From: Candidatus Helarchaeota archaeon | GTDB taxonomy: Archaea; Asgardarchaeota; Lokiarchaeia; Helarchaeales; HEL-GB-A | DNA length: 64,000 nucleotides | Direction of reading: 5' to 3' | NCBI GenBank assembly: GCA_013375455.1 | Contig: JABXJT010000001.1 | Location: 62,001-126,000 of the forward strand | In this document: in pieces, positions 27,988 through 37,181 of the stretch | Layout of the letters: each line of letters starts with the position of its first letter | Position numbering within the stretch: the first letter of the stretch is position 1 | Translations under genes and position numbers: made by a program | The notes under the pieces: generated by a model | The model's database searches: none | Told to the model about the DNA's origin: nothing | What the model saw: only the letters and a program-made list of their open reading frames with translations

Positions 27988-29322
27988 TCAGCCTGCATTT
28001 TCTCGAATTATTTCCAAAATTGCTCCAATTCTTGTCTTAGTCTGTTCGAGATTATCCCCTATATTTTGGAACCCGATATCGACTAAGGCAAGGTCGGAGT
28101 CCCGTAATCGTTCTTTGAATAAGCGAAGGGATGGAGTTATACTCTTACAACCATACATATTATTGAAAAGGATGCCCTGGAGGTGGTATTTTTCCGCAAC
28201 AGATATGTAGCGTTCCACAAGCGAGGTATTATCCATCCAATTTAATTCGAATCGAATCAAAGCTCTTGCATAATTCTTTAGAATATCCCCCGTGGTTTCA
28301 ATCGGTTCTAACATATTGAATATTTCTGCATCGGCTATCATAATCCGTCCCCCTAGAGTATCTGTAATTTCAGGTAACTTCGGTTCATAGCCACCTATAG
28401 CATTTACAAGCAAAAATTTTGGCATGGAAGTTGCATTATAGCCTCCTTTTTTTAGAGTCTTCTGGAAATCCTTTATTATTTGTTGAAGTGTTCGATTAAA
28501 GAACTTCGGTTCTGACATGAAATCCGTAAATCCGATATGGAGCATTGCAAGAAAGTAGCTAAAGGTTAACGGTGCTATCGGAATAGTATCTTTACTCCAA
28601 ATCTCTAAAATTTGGGAGTAACTGTTCCGGATTTGGTTGGCAAGTATTATTTGTTGACGAAGGTTTTCGTTGGTAATGGTTTGCCCCGTAATTTTCTCCA
28701 AATCTGAAATAACTTGATTTAAACTTTCCATCATAACTTCTTCAGTAATATTACTATTAACATTAGGAATTTCTAGGAGGGTTAAAGGAACTTTTTCGCT
28801 CACTTCTTCAAAAGTTTTAGCAAGCCAGTTGCACCGTGTACCAAAACCCAACGCGCCATGGATGTATTTTATATGCGGCCAGGTAGATCCCAAGTGAACT
28901 CGCGTCCCAAAACAAGCGTCCAACGGCGCGCCTGCATTTTCTGCAATTTCAGTATATGTTTCATAGGTACCATATATATTTGCTATGAATTGATTAATAA
29001 TATCCACAAAAAACTTATTCCCTAAAATGGGGCGTAAAAGGTTGATGCTGGTATGAAGAAGGTTCCATCCAAACAAATTTTTATATAATTGTGCCCCTCG
29101 CAGATACGTCCCAGAACTGTAATTTCCCACTCGCAGGAGAAAGACAGGCATCGCCTTCGTAGCCGTAACTAGCTCAATTCCAACAGGTAATATCACCGAA
29201 ATTACTTTTCTTCGCGATCTCTTGGCTGCCCTGAGCTGTGCCTTTCCAGAGAAGTATTTCATAATAAATTTCATCAAATTTTTCAGGAAGAGTAACTCTA
29301 TCATTTGCTTCTTTTGACTCAT
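27988..29322 (-). CDS. 2-hydroxyacyl-CoA dehydratase-like subunit (paralog B)
   Basis: 444 residues, the same length as its downstream neighbour and colinear with it: DACFGTRVHLGSTW, GTRCNWLAKTFEE, FMSEPKFFNRTL and YGCKSITPSLRLFKER. The third Cys of paralog A (FLCEPKFF) is Ser here, so the cluster ligands may differ. A strong site, AGGGAAG, lies five bases before the ATG. A tandem duplication produced the pair; with the HgdB-like gene at 29337 they probably form a heteromeric complex. Substrate and physiological direction cannot be read from the sequence. Confidence 0.82.
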   Translation of the reverse strand: MSQKKQMIELLFLKNLMKFIMKYFSGKAQLRAAKRSRRKVISVILPVGIELVTATKAMPVFLLRVGNYSSGTYLRGAQLYKNLFGWNLLHTSINLLRPILGNKFFVDIINQFIANIYGTYETYTEIAENAGAPLDACFGTRVHLGSTWPHIKYIHGALGFGTRCNWLAKTFEEVSEKVPLTLLEIPNVNSNITEEVMMESLNQVISDLEKITGQTITNENLRQQIILANQIRNSYSQILEIWSKDTIPIAPLTFSYFLAMLHIGFTDFMSEPKFFNRTLQQIIKDFQKTLKKGGYNATSMPKFLLVNAIGGYEPKLPEITDTLGGRIMIADAEIFNMLEPIETTGDILKNYARALIRFELNWMDNTSLVERYISVAEKYHLQGILFNNMYGCKSITPSLRLFKERLRDSDLALVDIGFQNIGDNLEQTKTRIGAILEIIRENAG

Positions 29323-29336
29323 ATTTCTTCCCTGAC

Positions 29337-30446
29337 TTACATTATCATCTCGAAGAAGGCTCCAATTCTAGTCCTGAGCTGTTCTAAGCTCGTGGCATAA
29401 TCTCGTTCCAATTGTAATACGGGAATATCATCCTCTAGGAGTGCATTCTTAAATCTTCTGTAGTCTGCCACGTATGGGTCACAGAATTTTAGAATGTGGT
29501 CAATAATCCCCTTAATATTATACTCCTCTATTAATTTCTTAACTCGAGGGATTCGACGCACATTTGGAACCATCCGTGATGATTCACACTTTAATAAATA
29601 ATGTCGTGCGAGGGACTCCATGAGTTGGGCATTCGAGTTATGCTCTAATTCATTTTGATAGAAATGGATTCCAGACCACGTATCATTCACAACTACTTTT
29701 GCATCGAACTCCTCAATAAATGATATTAATTCATCCCTTAATGCGATTCCCGACCCCGAAATAAGAATTGGGATTCGATTTCTATGCGATCCATTGTTTT
29801 CTACTTGTAAGCTCTCGATGAAATCAAGTATATCATCAGGTCCCAAAAGAAGAAATTGATGCATTAAGTTATGCAAATCGGTACCTAGCAATGGACAATT
29901 TGAATCTTTCATCTTTCGATTAAGCTCTTGAAATGCTACACGAACTTTATTATACTTATTAATAGCAGTAAGAAGTGTTTCCTCTGTAATTTGAGTCCCC
30001 GTCAATTCCTCTAGGTGCTCCTTCAATATTAGGAATTCGTTTGCCAAGAACTTGAGGGAAAAAGGGGCGGTAGTTGTGGGAAACGTGACTTTAAGAAATG
30101 GAATCTTGAAAAATTTAGTGATCATCTCTGACCCGCAAAGGTCCCCGTTGCAAAAGTTACCTCCAATGTAGGCATCAATGAATTTATAGAGTGGCTCACC
30201 CTGATCGAAGTATCCAATACATCCACGTGCAAATGGACAGGTAGCCTGCGTTAAATATTCAGTACCTTTAGTTGTGGCGTATTCATCCCCACCTAAAGTT
30301 AATTTTAGAGGGATTGCATTGGCTGCATATATCAATTCGTCTGGAATGAGTGAATGAGGAAAGACTCCGATAATTTTTTTCCCTAAATCATCTTTTATTT
30401 CTTGGAGCCGACCAACAACCGCTTGTATATCAACTTTTGGAATCAC
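29337..30446 (-). CDS. HgdB/FldC-like 2-hydroxyacyl-CoA dehydratase subunit
   Basis: A 369-residue protein of the usual HgdB length with a GTG start. Visible cysteines are TCPFARGC (C70, C76), FCNGDLCGS (C99, C104) and ILKFCDPY, the pattern that binds the [4Fe-4S] cluster of this family. The C-terminal LRTRIGAFFEMI is the family signature end. It is the first gene of the three-gene operon and looks closest to canonical dehydratase subunits; the two 444-residue paralogs are more divergent. Confidence 0.85.
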   Translation of the reverse strand: MIPKVDIQAVVGRLQEIKDDLGKKIIGVFPHSLIPDELIYAANAIPLKLTLGGDEYATTKGTEYLTQATCPFARGCIGYFDQGEPLYKFIDAYIGGNFCNGDLCGSEMITKFFKIPFLKVTFPTTTAPFSLKFLANEFLILKEHLEELTGTQITEETLLTAINKYNKVRVAFQELNRKMKDSNCPLLGTDLHNLMHQFLLLGPDDILDFIESLQVENNGSHRNRIPILISGSGIALRDELISFIEEFDAKVVVNDTWSGIHFYQNELEHNSNAQLMESLARHYLLKCESSRMVPNVRRIPRVKKLIEEYNIKGIIDHILKFCDPYVADYRRFKNALLEDDIPVLQLERDYATSLEQLRTRIGAFFEMIM

Positions 30447-30526
30447 AAATTTTCACTGATCAACCTTTTTCTTTAAATCCCCACGTAGAATTATAAGTTT
30501 TCCCTATTTTATGTCTATAAAATTGT

Positions 30527-30628
30527 ATGATTTTCAAAATGATAAATCAATTTATTAAAGCTGCGCTTGAAAAGATATCCGTAATTAAAATAGTATTGGA
30601 TGAATTAACTGGAGAACAATCTAAATAA
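30527..30628 (+). CDS. Possible 33-residue peptide upstream of the flavoprotein
   Basis: ATG 30527 to TAA 30626-28 encodes a short amphipathic Lys-rich peptide starting MIFKMINQFIKAALEK. It ends ten bases before the GTG start of the flavoprotein gene and could be a leader peptide, a small protein or chance. No ribosome site precedes it. I do not recognise it. Confidence 0.25.
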   Translation: MIFKMINQFIKAALEKISVIKIVLDELTGEQSK

Positions 30629-30638
30629 TTTACGAATC

Positions 30639-32009
30639 GTGAAGATCATGGAAAATGTAGATATTGTTGTTTCAGGGGCGGGTCCCGCAGGCTGTATTTT
30701 TGCTTTAACCATCGATGAAAAATTCTCTGTCACCATACTTGAGAAAAAATCAAAATCTGAACTCGGTCCTGATTGGATAGATGGTTTCGATAGGAAACTC
30801 ATTGAAGATTATGACATCATGAAATACGTAGAGAAGTTAGCAGATTCATTTGGACAGCGATTTTATTCACCAGATGGAAGTGCAAGTATAGCTGCTCCTC
30901 TATCTGAGAGGATTGAGATTGATAGAAAGATTCTAGCTCAAAATTTAATTTCAGCTCTAAATGAGAAACCAAATATCACCTTTATTGAACACGCTACTGT
31001 TAAAACCGCATTAATTACGGATAATTCCGTGGTAGGCGTTCAATATGAGAAAGATAATCAAGAGCATTCGATTAATTCAAAATTAGTAGTGGATGCCACG
31101 GGCCATCCCGCTGTATTACGGAAAAACCTAGCAGAAGTATTTGGGTTTAAAAAAGAAATAGAGAAAATAGATACTTTTTTAACCTTTAGAAAGTATATAA
31201 AACGTCCAACTTCGTTACAAACGAAAGAACATAAAATCTTTTTTGGAAAGGATCATGGAATTTCCTGGATTAATTCTGAAATGGATGATCTCGTTGATCT
31301 CTTTGCTGGGGTTCCCAATTTTTCAGGTCATAAAAATCCAAAGGAAAGAGTTCAGGAGTTAGAAACTCAATTGAAGGAGGAGTGCTCTTCGCAAATCGAC
31401 CTGAAACCCGTTCGTGCTAATTACCCTGGAATCATTCCAACACGTAGATGCTTAGATTCATTTTGTGTAAATGGATTCTTACTGATTGGTGATTCAGCAT
31501 GTCAAGTAGAACCACTCTCAGGTTCTGGAATTGCAAGCGGAATGCTTGCGGCCAATCTTGCAGCGAAGCTTGTTAATAACATCCTCCAATCGGGGCAGAA
31601 ATTAACAAGAGCTAATTTATGGCAATATAACCATGAATGGATCCAGAAAATTGGCGCACAACATGCCAGCATTGATATCTTTAGATTATTTCTTTTAAGC
31701 AGGACTGAAAGGGACTTTAACTTCCTTATAAGGAATCGTATTATCACGGAAAACGATTTTAAAAAGTCACTAAAAGGCGAAAAAGTTAAACTCGGTTTAT
31801 TCGAATTGCTGCGAAGATTGTGGCGAGGATGGACCCGATTAGGACTTTTAATAGCTTTAAGAACTGCCATTAATGATGCAAATAAAATCAAAACTGCTTA
31901 TTTAAATTATCCAAAAACTTATGATAAAGAATTATTTGAACAGTGGCAACAGAAGAAGGAGAAAATTTTTAAAAAATATTATAATCTTGCAAAGAAGTTC
32001 AATAAATAA
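30639..32009 (+). CDS. Geranylgeranyl reductase-family flavoprotein
   Basis: 456 residues from GTG 30639, or 453 from ATG 30648. The N-terminal FAD-binding Rossmann motif is VSGAGPAGCIFAL, followed by an acidic ILEKK. A second FAD contact is VDATGHPA, and FLLIGDSACQVEPLSGSGIASGM is the GD motif of the PHBH/GGR family. The C-terminal about 130 residues are helical and Lys-rich. Related enzymes saturate isoprenoid chains of archaeal lipids; the weak match outside the FAD motifs leaves other hydroxylase or reductase roles open. Gamma-glutamyltranspeptidase follows after 20 bases on the same strand. Confidence 0.75.
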   Translation: MKIMENVDIVVSGAGPAGCIFALTIDEKFSVTILEKKSKSELGPDWIDGFDRKLIEDYDIMKYVEKLADSFGQRFYSPDGSASIAAPLSERIEIDRKILAQNLISALNEKPNITFIEHATVKTALITDNSVVGVQYEKDNQEHSINSKLVVDATGHPAVLRKNLAEVFGFKKEIEKIDTFLTFRKYIKRPTSLQTKEHKIFFGKDHGISWINSEMDDLVDLFAGVPNFSGHKNPKERVQELETQLKEECSSQIDLKPVRANYPGIIPTRRCLDSFCVNGFLLIGDSACQVEPLSGSGIASGMLAANLAAKLVNNILQSGQKLTRANLWQYNHEWIQKIGAQHASIDIFRLFLLSRTERDFNFLIRNRIITENDFKKSLKGEKVKLGLFELLRRLWRGWTRLGLLIALRTAINDANKIKTAYLNYPKTYDKELFEQWQQKKEKIFKKYYNLAKKFNK

Positions 32010-32029
32010 AAATATAGGAAGTAACTTCT

Positions 32030-33625
32030 ATGAAAAAATATTTTAATTGGAAGTTCCCCTATCCCTCTCAACGTTCACCCGTTTTAGCTCACAATATCGT
32101 CTCTGCTGCACCGCCATTAGTTTCACAAACTGGATTGCAGATGATTATAAAAGGGGGAAACGCGGTAGATGCCGCAGTTGCCGCCGCTATCGCACAAACG
32201 GTTCTTGATCCAACCATGAATGGAATTGGGGGGGATGCGTTTGCCATCATCTGGGACGGGAAAAAACTTGTAGGTCTAAACGCTTCCGGCAGGTCCCCCG
32301 CTGCATGGACCCTTGAATATTTCTCACACTATAAAGAGATGCCGCTTTTAGGTTGGGATACAGTAACCGTACCTGGAGCGGTCTCAGCGTGGGTTGAATT
32401 ATGGAAAACGTATGGCCAACTCTCCTTTCAGGAATTATTTGAACCGGCAATTCAATATGCCCGAAATGGGTTTTTGGTCCCTCCTATTGAAGCTGGTCAT
32501 TGGAACGTTGCAAAAAGTTTTTACCGTCGGAAAAGTTTTTATCCTGATTTTGCTGAGGCGTTCCTCAGAAATGGGAAATCCCCAAAAGCAGGCGAACTTT
32601 TTAAATTCCCAGCACAAGCGAAAACATTAGAATTGATCGCAGAGACAGAAGGAGATGCCTTTTATAGCGGTGAATTGGCAAAGAAAATGGTAGCGCATGC
32701 CAAAAAAACGGGCGGTGCAATCACGTTAGAAGATCTAGAGCGCCATGAGGTTACGTGGGAGCAATTGGTAACGATGGACTATAAAGAGGTGACATTGCAT
32801 GAAATCCCACCAAATGGACAAGGTCTTGCCGCGTTATTAATGCTTGGGATTCTTAAACAATTCGATATTAGTGATTTTGGACCTGATTCAGTGGAATCGA
32901 TCCATTTACAACTCGAAGCAATGAAGCTCGCCTTCGCCGATGCTTACCGGTATGTTTCTGATCCTTCAACCCTGGAATTCGATCCACGGCATTTGCTTGA
33001 TGAACGTTACTTAGCCAAACGTGCCGCTCTCATTGATAGCTCTAAGGCTCAAAACTTTAAGCATGGGATCCCTAAATTTAGTGACACGATCTACCTCACC
33101 ACCGCTGATGCAGAAGGGATGATGGTATCCTACATCCAGTCAAATTTTCTCTGGTTTGGGTCAGGGATTGTCGTCCCAGGGACCGGCATAAGTCTCCAAA
33201 ATCGTGGAAGTGGTTTTACATTAGAAGACGGGCATCCTAATCAGGTGGGGCCAAATAAACGTCCATTCCACACAATCATCCCCGCTTTTGTGACGCAAGG
33301 TGATGCGCCCTTGATGAGCTTTGGAGTCATGGGTGGTCCAATGCAGCCTCAAGGCCATGCTCAAATGATGATTCGCATTTTTGAAAATGGCCAAAATCCC
33401 CAAGCGGCAATTGATGCCCCTCGATGGCAAGTAGAAAAGGGGCTTCAGGTTAGAGTCGAAGATTCTTTTAACAAAGAAACTTTCGCCGCTTTAAAAAATT
33501 TAGGACATCAAATTAACAAAGCATCCTCCCTAATGTTCGGAGGCGCACAAATCATATTTAAGCTTGAGAATGGTTATCTAGCCGCTTCAGATCCTCGAAA
33601 GGATGGACAGGCCGTGGGATTTTAA
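32030..33625 (+). CDS. Gamma-glutamyltranspeptidase family hydrolase
   Basis: 531 residues with the family landmarks: IVSAAPPLVSQTGLQMI, GGNAVDAAVAAAIAQTVLDPTMNGIGGDAFAI, the processing site KFSDTIYLTTADAEG with T353 as the predicted nucleophile, GIVVPGTGISLQNRG, and FGVMGGPMQPQGHAQ. It resembles the YwrD-like cytoplasmic branch: there is no signal peptide and the loop before the Thr is short. The family cleaves gamma-glutamyl bonds (glutathione or other gamma-glutamyl compounds); the archaeal substrate is uncertain. AGGAAGT lies eight bases before the ATG. The next frame begins at the first base after its stop. Confidence 0.9.
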   Translation: MKKYFNWKFPYPSQRSPVLAHNIVSAAPPLVSQTGLQMIIKGGNAVDAAVAAAIAQTVLDPTMNGIGGDAFAIIWDGKKLVGLNASGRSPAAWTLEYFSHYKEMPLLGWDTVTVPGAVSAWVELWKTYGQLSFQELFEPAIQYARNGFLVPPIEAGHWNVAKSFYRRKSFYPDFAEAFLRNGKSPKAGELFKFPAQAKTLELIAETEGDAFYSGELAKKMVAHAKKTGGAITLEDLERHEVTWEQLVTMDYKEVTLHEIPPNGQGLAALLMLGILKQFDISDFGPDSVESIHLQLEAMKLAFADAYRYVSDPSTLEFDPRHLLDERYLAKRAALIDSSKAQNFKHGIPKFSDTIYLTTADAEGMMVSYIQSNFLWFGSGIVVPGTGISLQNRGSGFTLEDGHPNQVGPNKRPFHTIIPAFVTQGDAPLMSFGVMGGPMQPQGHAQMMIRIFENGQNPQAAIDAPRWQVEKGLQVRVEDSFNKETFAALKNLGHQINKASSLMFGGAQIIFKLENGYLAASDPRKDGQAVGF

Positions 33626-33796
33626 TTGGAACATATCAATTACGTGCCTGATTGGGCAAAAAGGGGTATTTTTTATCATATATATCCTTTAGGTTTTTTT
33701 ATTGCCCTGAAATATAGTAAAGATGAATCCTCGACCGTGAATCGGCTTGCGAACATTCACAATTTTATTAAAAATAAATTAATAAGTAATTTATAG
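33626..33796 (+). pseudogene. Truncated N-terminus of a GH13 alpha-amylase-like gene
   Basis: From TTG 33626, directly after the transpeptidase TAA, 56 codons run to TAG 33794-96. The frame contains DWAKRGIFYHIYPLGFF, then VNRLANIHNFIKN. This is the order seen at the start of glycoside hydrolase family 13 enzymes (W....V(I/F)YHIYPLGF... followed by RL..I..WI). Homology then stops before the barrel strand that would normally follow. I infer a gene truncated when the neighbouring TIR-LRR block arrived or by deletion. No continuation was found elsewhere in the window. Confidence 0.55.
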
Positions 33797-33797
33797 A

Positions 33798-33809
33798 TTT
33801 ATATATAAT
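33798..33809 (+). promoter_or_regulatory. TATA promoter of the TIR-LRR gene
   Basis: TTTATATATAAT lies about 65-76 bases before the ATG at 33874, within a very AT-rich stretch. At normal archaeal spacing this gives a leader of roughly 40-50 bases. No clear ribosome site precedes the start. Confidence 0.4.
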
Positions 33810-33873
33810 TGTTATATTTGATTCTAAACGTTTGGAACTTCAATACATCGAAAATATCGGGTTTTGACTATAA

Positions 33874-35856
33874 ATGGGCTATTTAGTGTTTATCAGTTAT
33901 GCAACAAAAGACTCTAGTAGGTTTCAAGTCTCGCTGCTTGATGAAAAATTAAGAAGATATCCAGAAATTGATAATGTATTATATTGGGAAAAGCATATGC
34001 ACGATGATATATATCAATATATGGATGAAAATTTAAGCCGATGTGATATTTTTCTTTTGTTTTGTTCGCATCATACATCGAAATCCGAACCAGTAAAAAT
34101 GGAATGGAGGTCAGCTTTAAAATTAGGGAAGAAAATAATTCCTGTCTTTATTGAAGATAGCGATATACCCACTTTATTATCCACCAAATTGGGTGTTCAA
34201 TTAGATGTCAATGATTTTGATGGAACCGTCGAAAAAATTTATGATTTGATTTTGAAAAAGCTAAAATCTTCAACTCCAGAAGTTAGCTCACAAGTTCAGT
34301 CAAGGATGCCATCACCTGATGTATTGCGTCAGGAAGATAAAGCTCCTTTTCAGGGTAAAATTGTAAATAAAAGTGAAATTCAAACTCTTCAAGATATTCA
34401 AGTCGAAATGGGAAATTTTATTAAAGGATTAACTGTAAATGAACATGGTTCTGTAGTAAGTTTAGATTTTTCATCTTATAAACTAAAAACCGTACCTAAA
34501 TCCTTGTTTTCCCTCCCTTTTTTAATTGAAGTAAATTTTTCAGGTGATTCATTTGAAAGCGATGATGATTTAAAACGACTTGCTTTTAGTGGAAAAATTG
34601 TAAAAATTGACAACAATCAATATGAGATAGGCCAGATTGAGCAAAGAATAAAGTATGAAACTCGGACAAGGCGTAGATTACAAGAAAAACTTGGGGTGGA
34701 GCTTGAACAAATTCAAGTAATAGAAGCGTTAGAAAAAATTCTTGACAAATCACTTCCAATTTTCGATGAAGTTGACTGGAAAGATCTTGGCATTAAAGTT
34801 GAGAATAACAATATCACAAGATTAGGGTTAGTAGATGGTGGATTGTCTATTTTACCGGAATCCATTGGAAATCTAAATGCACTGAAAGCATTATTTTTAC
34901 GGGAAAATGATTTAAAGGAAATTCCAGAGTCAATTGGGAACTTAAAAAAACTTGAATTATTGTCCTTTAGACACAATCAATTAGCAACTATACCTGATTC
35001 AATTGGTGATTTAGAATCAATTCAAGAATTTAGCGCAAGCCAAAATATCTTAAAGAATCTCCCTCATTCTATTGGGGATTTAAAATCTGTTCAGGTAATT
35101 TGGCTTTATGATAATGAATTAATAACTCTACCTGAATCCTTTAGTAGATTAGAAAAACTCTTAAGATTGTACGCCGCAGATAATAGGTTAACTTCACTTC
35201 CAGAATTTTTTGGTAATCTTAAATCACTTCAAGAACTAGATTTACAAAGAAATAAATTAGAATCTCTCCCAGAATCTTTTGGGAATCTGAAATCACTCCA
35301 GAATCTAAATCTCTCACATAATCAATTAAGTAATCTTCCCGAATCATTTGGAAATCTCACAATACTCGAAACTCTCGATTTATCCTGGAATCGGTTGAGA
35401 GCACTCCTGGAATCATTCGGCAAACTTAAATCACTCCTCACTCTCGACTTATCCTATAATGGATTAAGAACTCTGCCTGAACCTTTTGGCAATTTAAAAT
35501 CACTCGAGGATTTAAACGCAAGTGAAAGTTATTTAGCCACACTTCCTGAATCCTTTGGTAACTTAAAATCACTTAAAAGGTTACAACTTCAATATAACAA
35601 AATAACATCACTACCAGACTCATTTGGAAATCTCGAATCTGTCCGAACAATCAATTTAAGTAATAATAAATTACCAATTCTTCCTGACTCTTTCGGTAAT
35701 CTAATATCTCTTGAGCGAATTGATTTGAAAAATAATAAATTGACAACGCTCCCAGAGTCTTTACTCGATCTTCCAAATCTGAAATCTATCAATGTCCAAA
35801 ATAATCCCTTAGATTTGGACTCTCTGGCGATTGCAGAAAAAATAAATGAGTTATAA
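33874..35856 (+). CDS. TIR domain plus leucine-rich repeat protein
   Basis: 660 residues. Residues 1-130 are a TIR domain: LVFISYATKDS, then DIFLLFCSHH..SEPVKMEWRSALKLGKKIIPVF, with E77 in the position of the NADase glutamate. Residues about 130-315 are a linker with charged helices and one degenerate LRR. Residues about 317-638 are fourteen 23-residue LRRs of consensus L.LS.N.L..LPESFGNLKSL, with a cap of 22 residues. There is no signal peptide or membrane helix, so it is cytosolic. TIR domains in prokaryotes often consume NAD in anti-phage defence, and LRRs usually sense ligands. An immune-receptor role is inferred. The flanking truncated amylase and DNA methyltransferase fit an acquired defence cassette. 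Confidence 0.88.
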   Translation: MGYLVFISYATKDSSRFQVSLLDEKLRRYPEIDNVLYWEKHMHDDIYQYMDENLSRCDIFLLFCSHHTSKSEPVKMEWRSALKLGKKIIPVFIEDSDIPTLLSTKLGVQLDVNDFDGTVEKIYDLILKKLKSSTPEVSSQVQSRMPSPDVLRQEDKAPFQGKIVNKSEIQTLQDIQVEMGNFIKGLTVNEHGSVVSLDFSSYKLKTVPKSLFSLPFLIEVNFSGDSFESDDDLKRLAFSGKIVKIDNNQYEIGQIEQRIKYETRTRRRLQEKLGVELEQIQVIEALEKILDKSLPIFDEVDWKDLGIKVENNNITRLGLVDGGLSILPESIGNLNALKALFLRENDLKEIPESIGNLKKLELLSFRHNQLATIPDSIGDLESIQEFSASQNILKNLPHSIGDLKSVQVIWLYDNELITLPESFSRLEKLLRLYAADNRLTSLPEFFGNLKSLQELDLQRNKLESLPESFGNLKSLQNLNLSHNQLSNLPESFGNLTILETLDLSWNRLRALLESFGKLKSLLTLDLSYNGLRTLPEPFGNLKSLEDLNASESYLATLPESFGNLKSLKRLQLQYNKITSLPDSFGNLESVRTINLSNNKLPILPDSFGNLISLERIDLKNNKLTTLPESLLDLPNLKSINVQNNPLDLDSLAIAEKINEL

Positions 35857-35877
35857 AAATGGCATCTGATCGATTGC

Positions 35878-37059
35878 CTAAGTTAGGGTTGTAAATTTTG
35901 TTTTGCTCCCTATGCCCTTAGAGAGCACTCTTGACTCATCTAATTTTTCGCCTGGTTGCGTCTTAATAGTGATATCAAAATAAACCCCCTGTATTACCTC
36001 ATCGAATGTCAATCCCATGTCTTCCATATTAATGAAGTCATTACTAGGATATTTTACTTTAAACCGCGTATCAGGCTCAGATTTCTTCTTGATGTTAGGC
36101 ATGGTACTCTGAAGGGACTGAATGGGAAATGGTACCCCATTTTCCATGACCCTCCTACTTATAAGATCGACAATCTCGGGTGTTCTAGCTGTATGCATTT
36201 TCAACGTCCGCTCCTCGATTGGCTGGTAATATAAGTGGCCGCCGGTCGTCAATTGACCTATTTTGGAAACGATGGATTCTTTCCCTCCATAAAACATGTT
36301 ACCTACTACGGAAGGCAAATTTGAGTGCATTGAAAATAGATATTCTGGAAGACCATACATCATTCTTGCAGCCCAGCCATCATATATTTTCGTCAATGTT
36401 TCATAATTCGATCCCTGTATGAAAAGTTCCACAGCGTACGAAACCCAGACTATACTAACCGTATAATAAGATTGAGCCCACCAAGGAGTCCGTTCATTCC
36501 TTACATCCGATAACACATCAAAAATTCGCGAGGCGGCCTTGTCGAAGTTCTTCATTCTAATAGGCAGGTTCTTTATCTTATATCCCAATTTTAAATGTCT
36601 CCTGTCTAAGAGCTCGTCATCGCTCCGGACCATCCACCAATCAACGGGGACCCCATCCTCACAATGCGCATTGAGCAGAATGAAGATCTCTTGCGTGACA
36701 TCATCGAGGGCTACCCACGTGACATCAAAAGAATCTCCCCCTAATAATTTCGTAGTCCCTTGGATGAGATCTGATCGAATGGTCACGGGGGGAATGACGA
36801 TCACGTAGGATAAGACTTGGTCAGGCCTGTCAATTTTTCCTCTCAAGACTTGCTCTGAGGTTTTTATCGATTCATTTAACCGATCTTCAAAAAAATCATA
36901 AGCGCTATCTTGACATACTTTAAAATATTCTGTCGTTCTTTTCCAACCGAGTTCTTGATAAAATTGCCAAAAAATTGGCATTAACGGAAGATACGGCTTT
37001 ATTTTCCACTCATTAGGGATGTCCCCATAGAGAAACATTTTTTGCTTCACATCCCTCAA
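35878..37059 (-). CDS. Unknown protein divergent from a DNA methyltransferase (possible restriction partner)
   Basis: 393 residues from TTG 37059 (TCAGGAAT just upstream) or 386 from ATG 37038. It is a soluble globular protein with a core of alternating strands and helices (SYVIVIPPV, FDVTWVALDD, EIFILLNAHCEDG) and many aromatic residues. I see no membrane segment and no convincing PD-(D/E)xK, HNH or GIY-YIG motif. It is divergently transcribed from a DNA methyltransferase, the layout of many type II restriction-modification pairs, so it could be the endonuclease. That rests on context only. Confidence 0.6.
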   Translation of the reverse strand: MRDVKQKMFLYGDIPNEWKIKPYLPLMPIFWQFYQELGWKRTTEYFKVCQDSAYDFFEDRLNESIKTSEQVLRGKIDRPDQVLSYVIVIPPVTIRSDLIQGTTKLLGGDSFDVTWVALDDVTQEIFILLNAHCEDGVPVDWWMVRSDDELLDRRHLKLGYKIKNLPIRMKNFDKAASRIFDVLSDVRNERTPWWAQSYYTVSIVWVSYAVELFIQGSNYETLTKIYDGWAARMMYGLPEYLFSMHSNLPSVVGNMFYGGKESIVSKIGQLTTGGHLYYQPIEERTLKMHTARTPEIVDLISRRVMENGVPFPIQSLQSTMPNIKKKSEPDTRFKVKYPSNDFINMEDMGLTFDEVIQGVYFDITIKTQPGEKLDESRVLSKGIGSKTKFTTLT

Positions 37060-37181
37060 ATTCCTGACGTACCATTATAAACTCCTTTATGGATTCTTAC
37101 TTATTTATTATTGACCTATATTCAGAAAAAAACAGAAAAAATACTAATAGATGATCAACGGAACTCGTTATTGGAATATAG

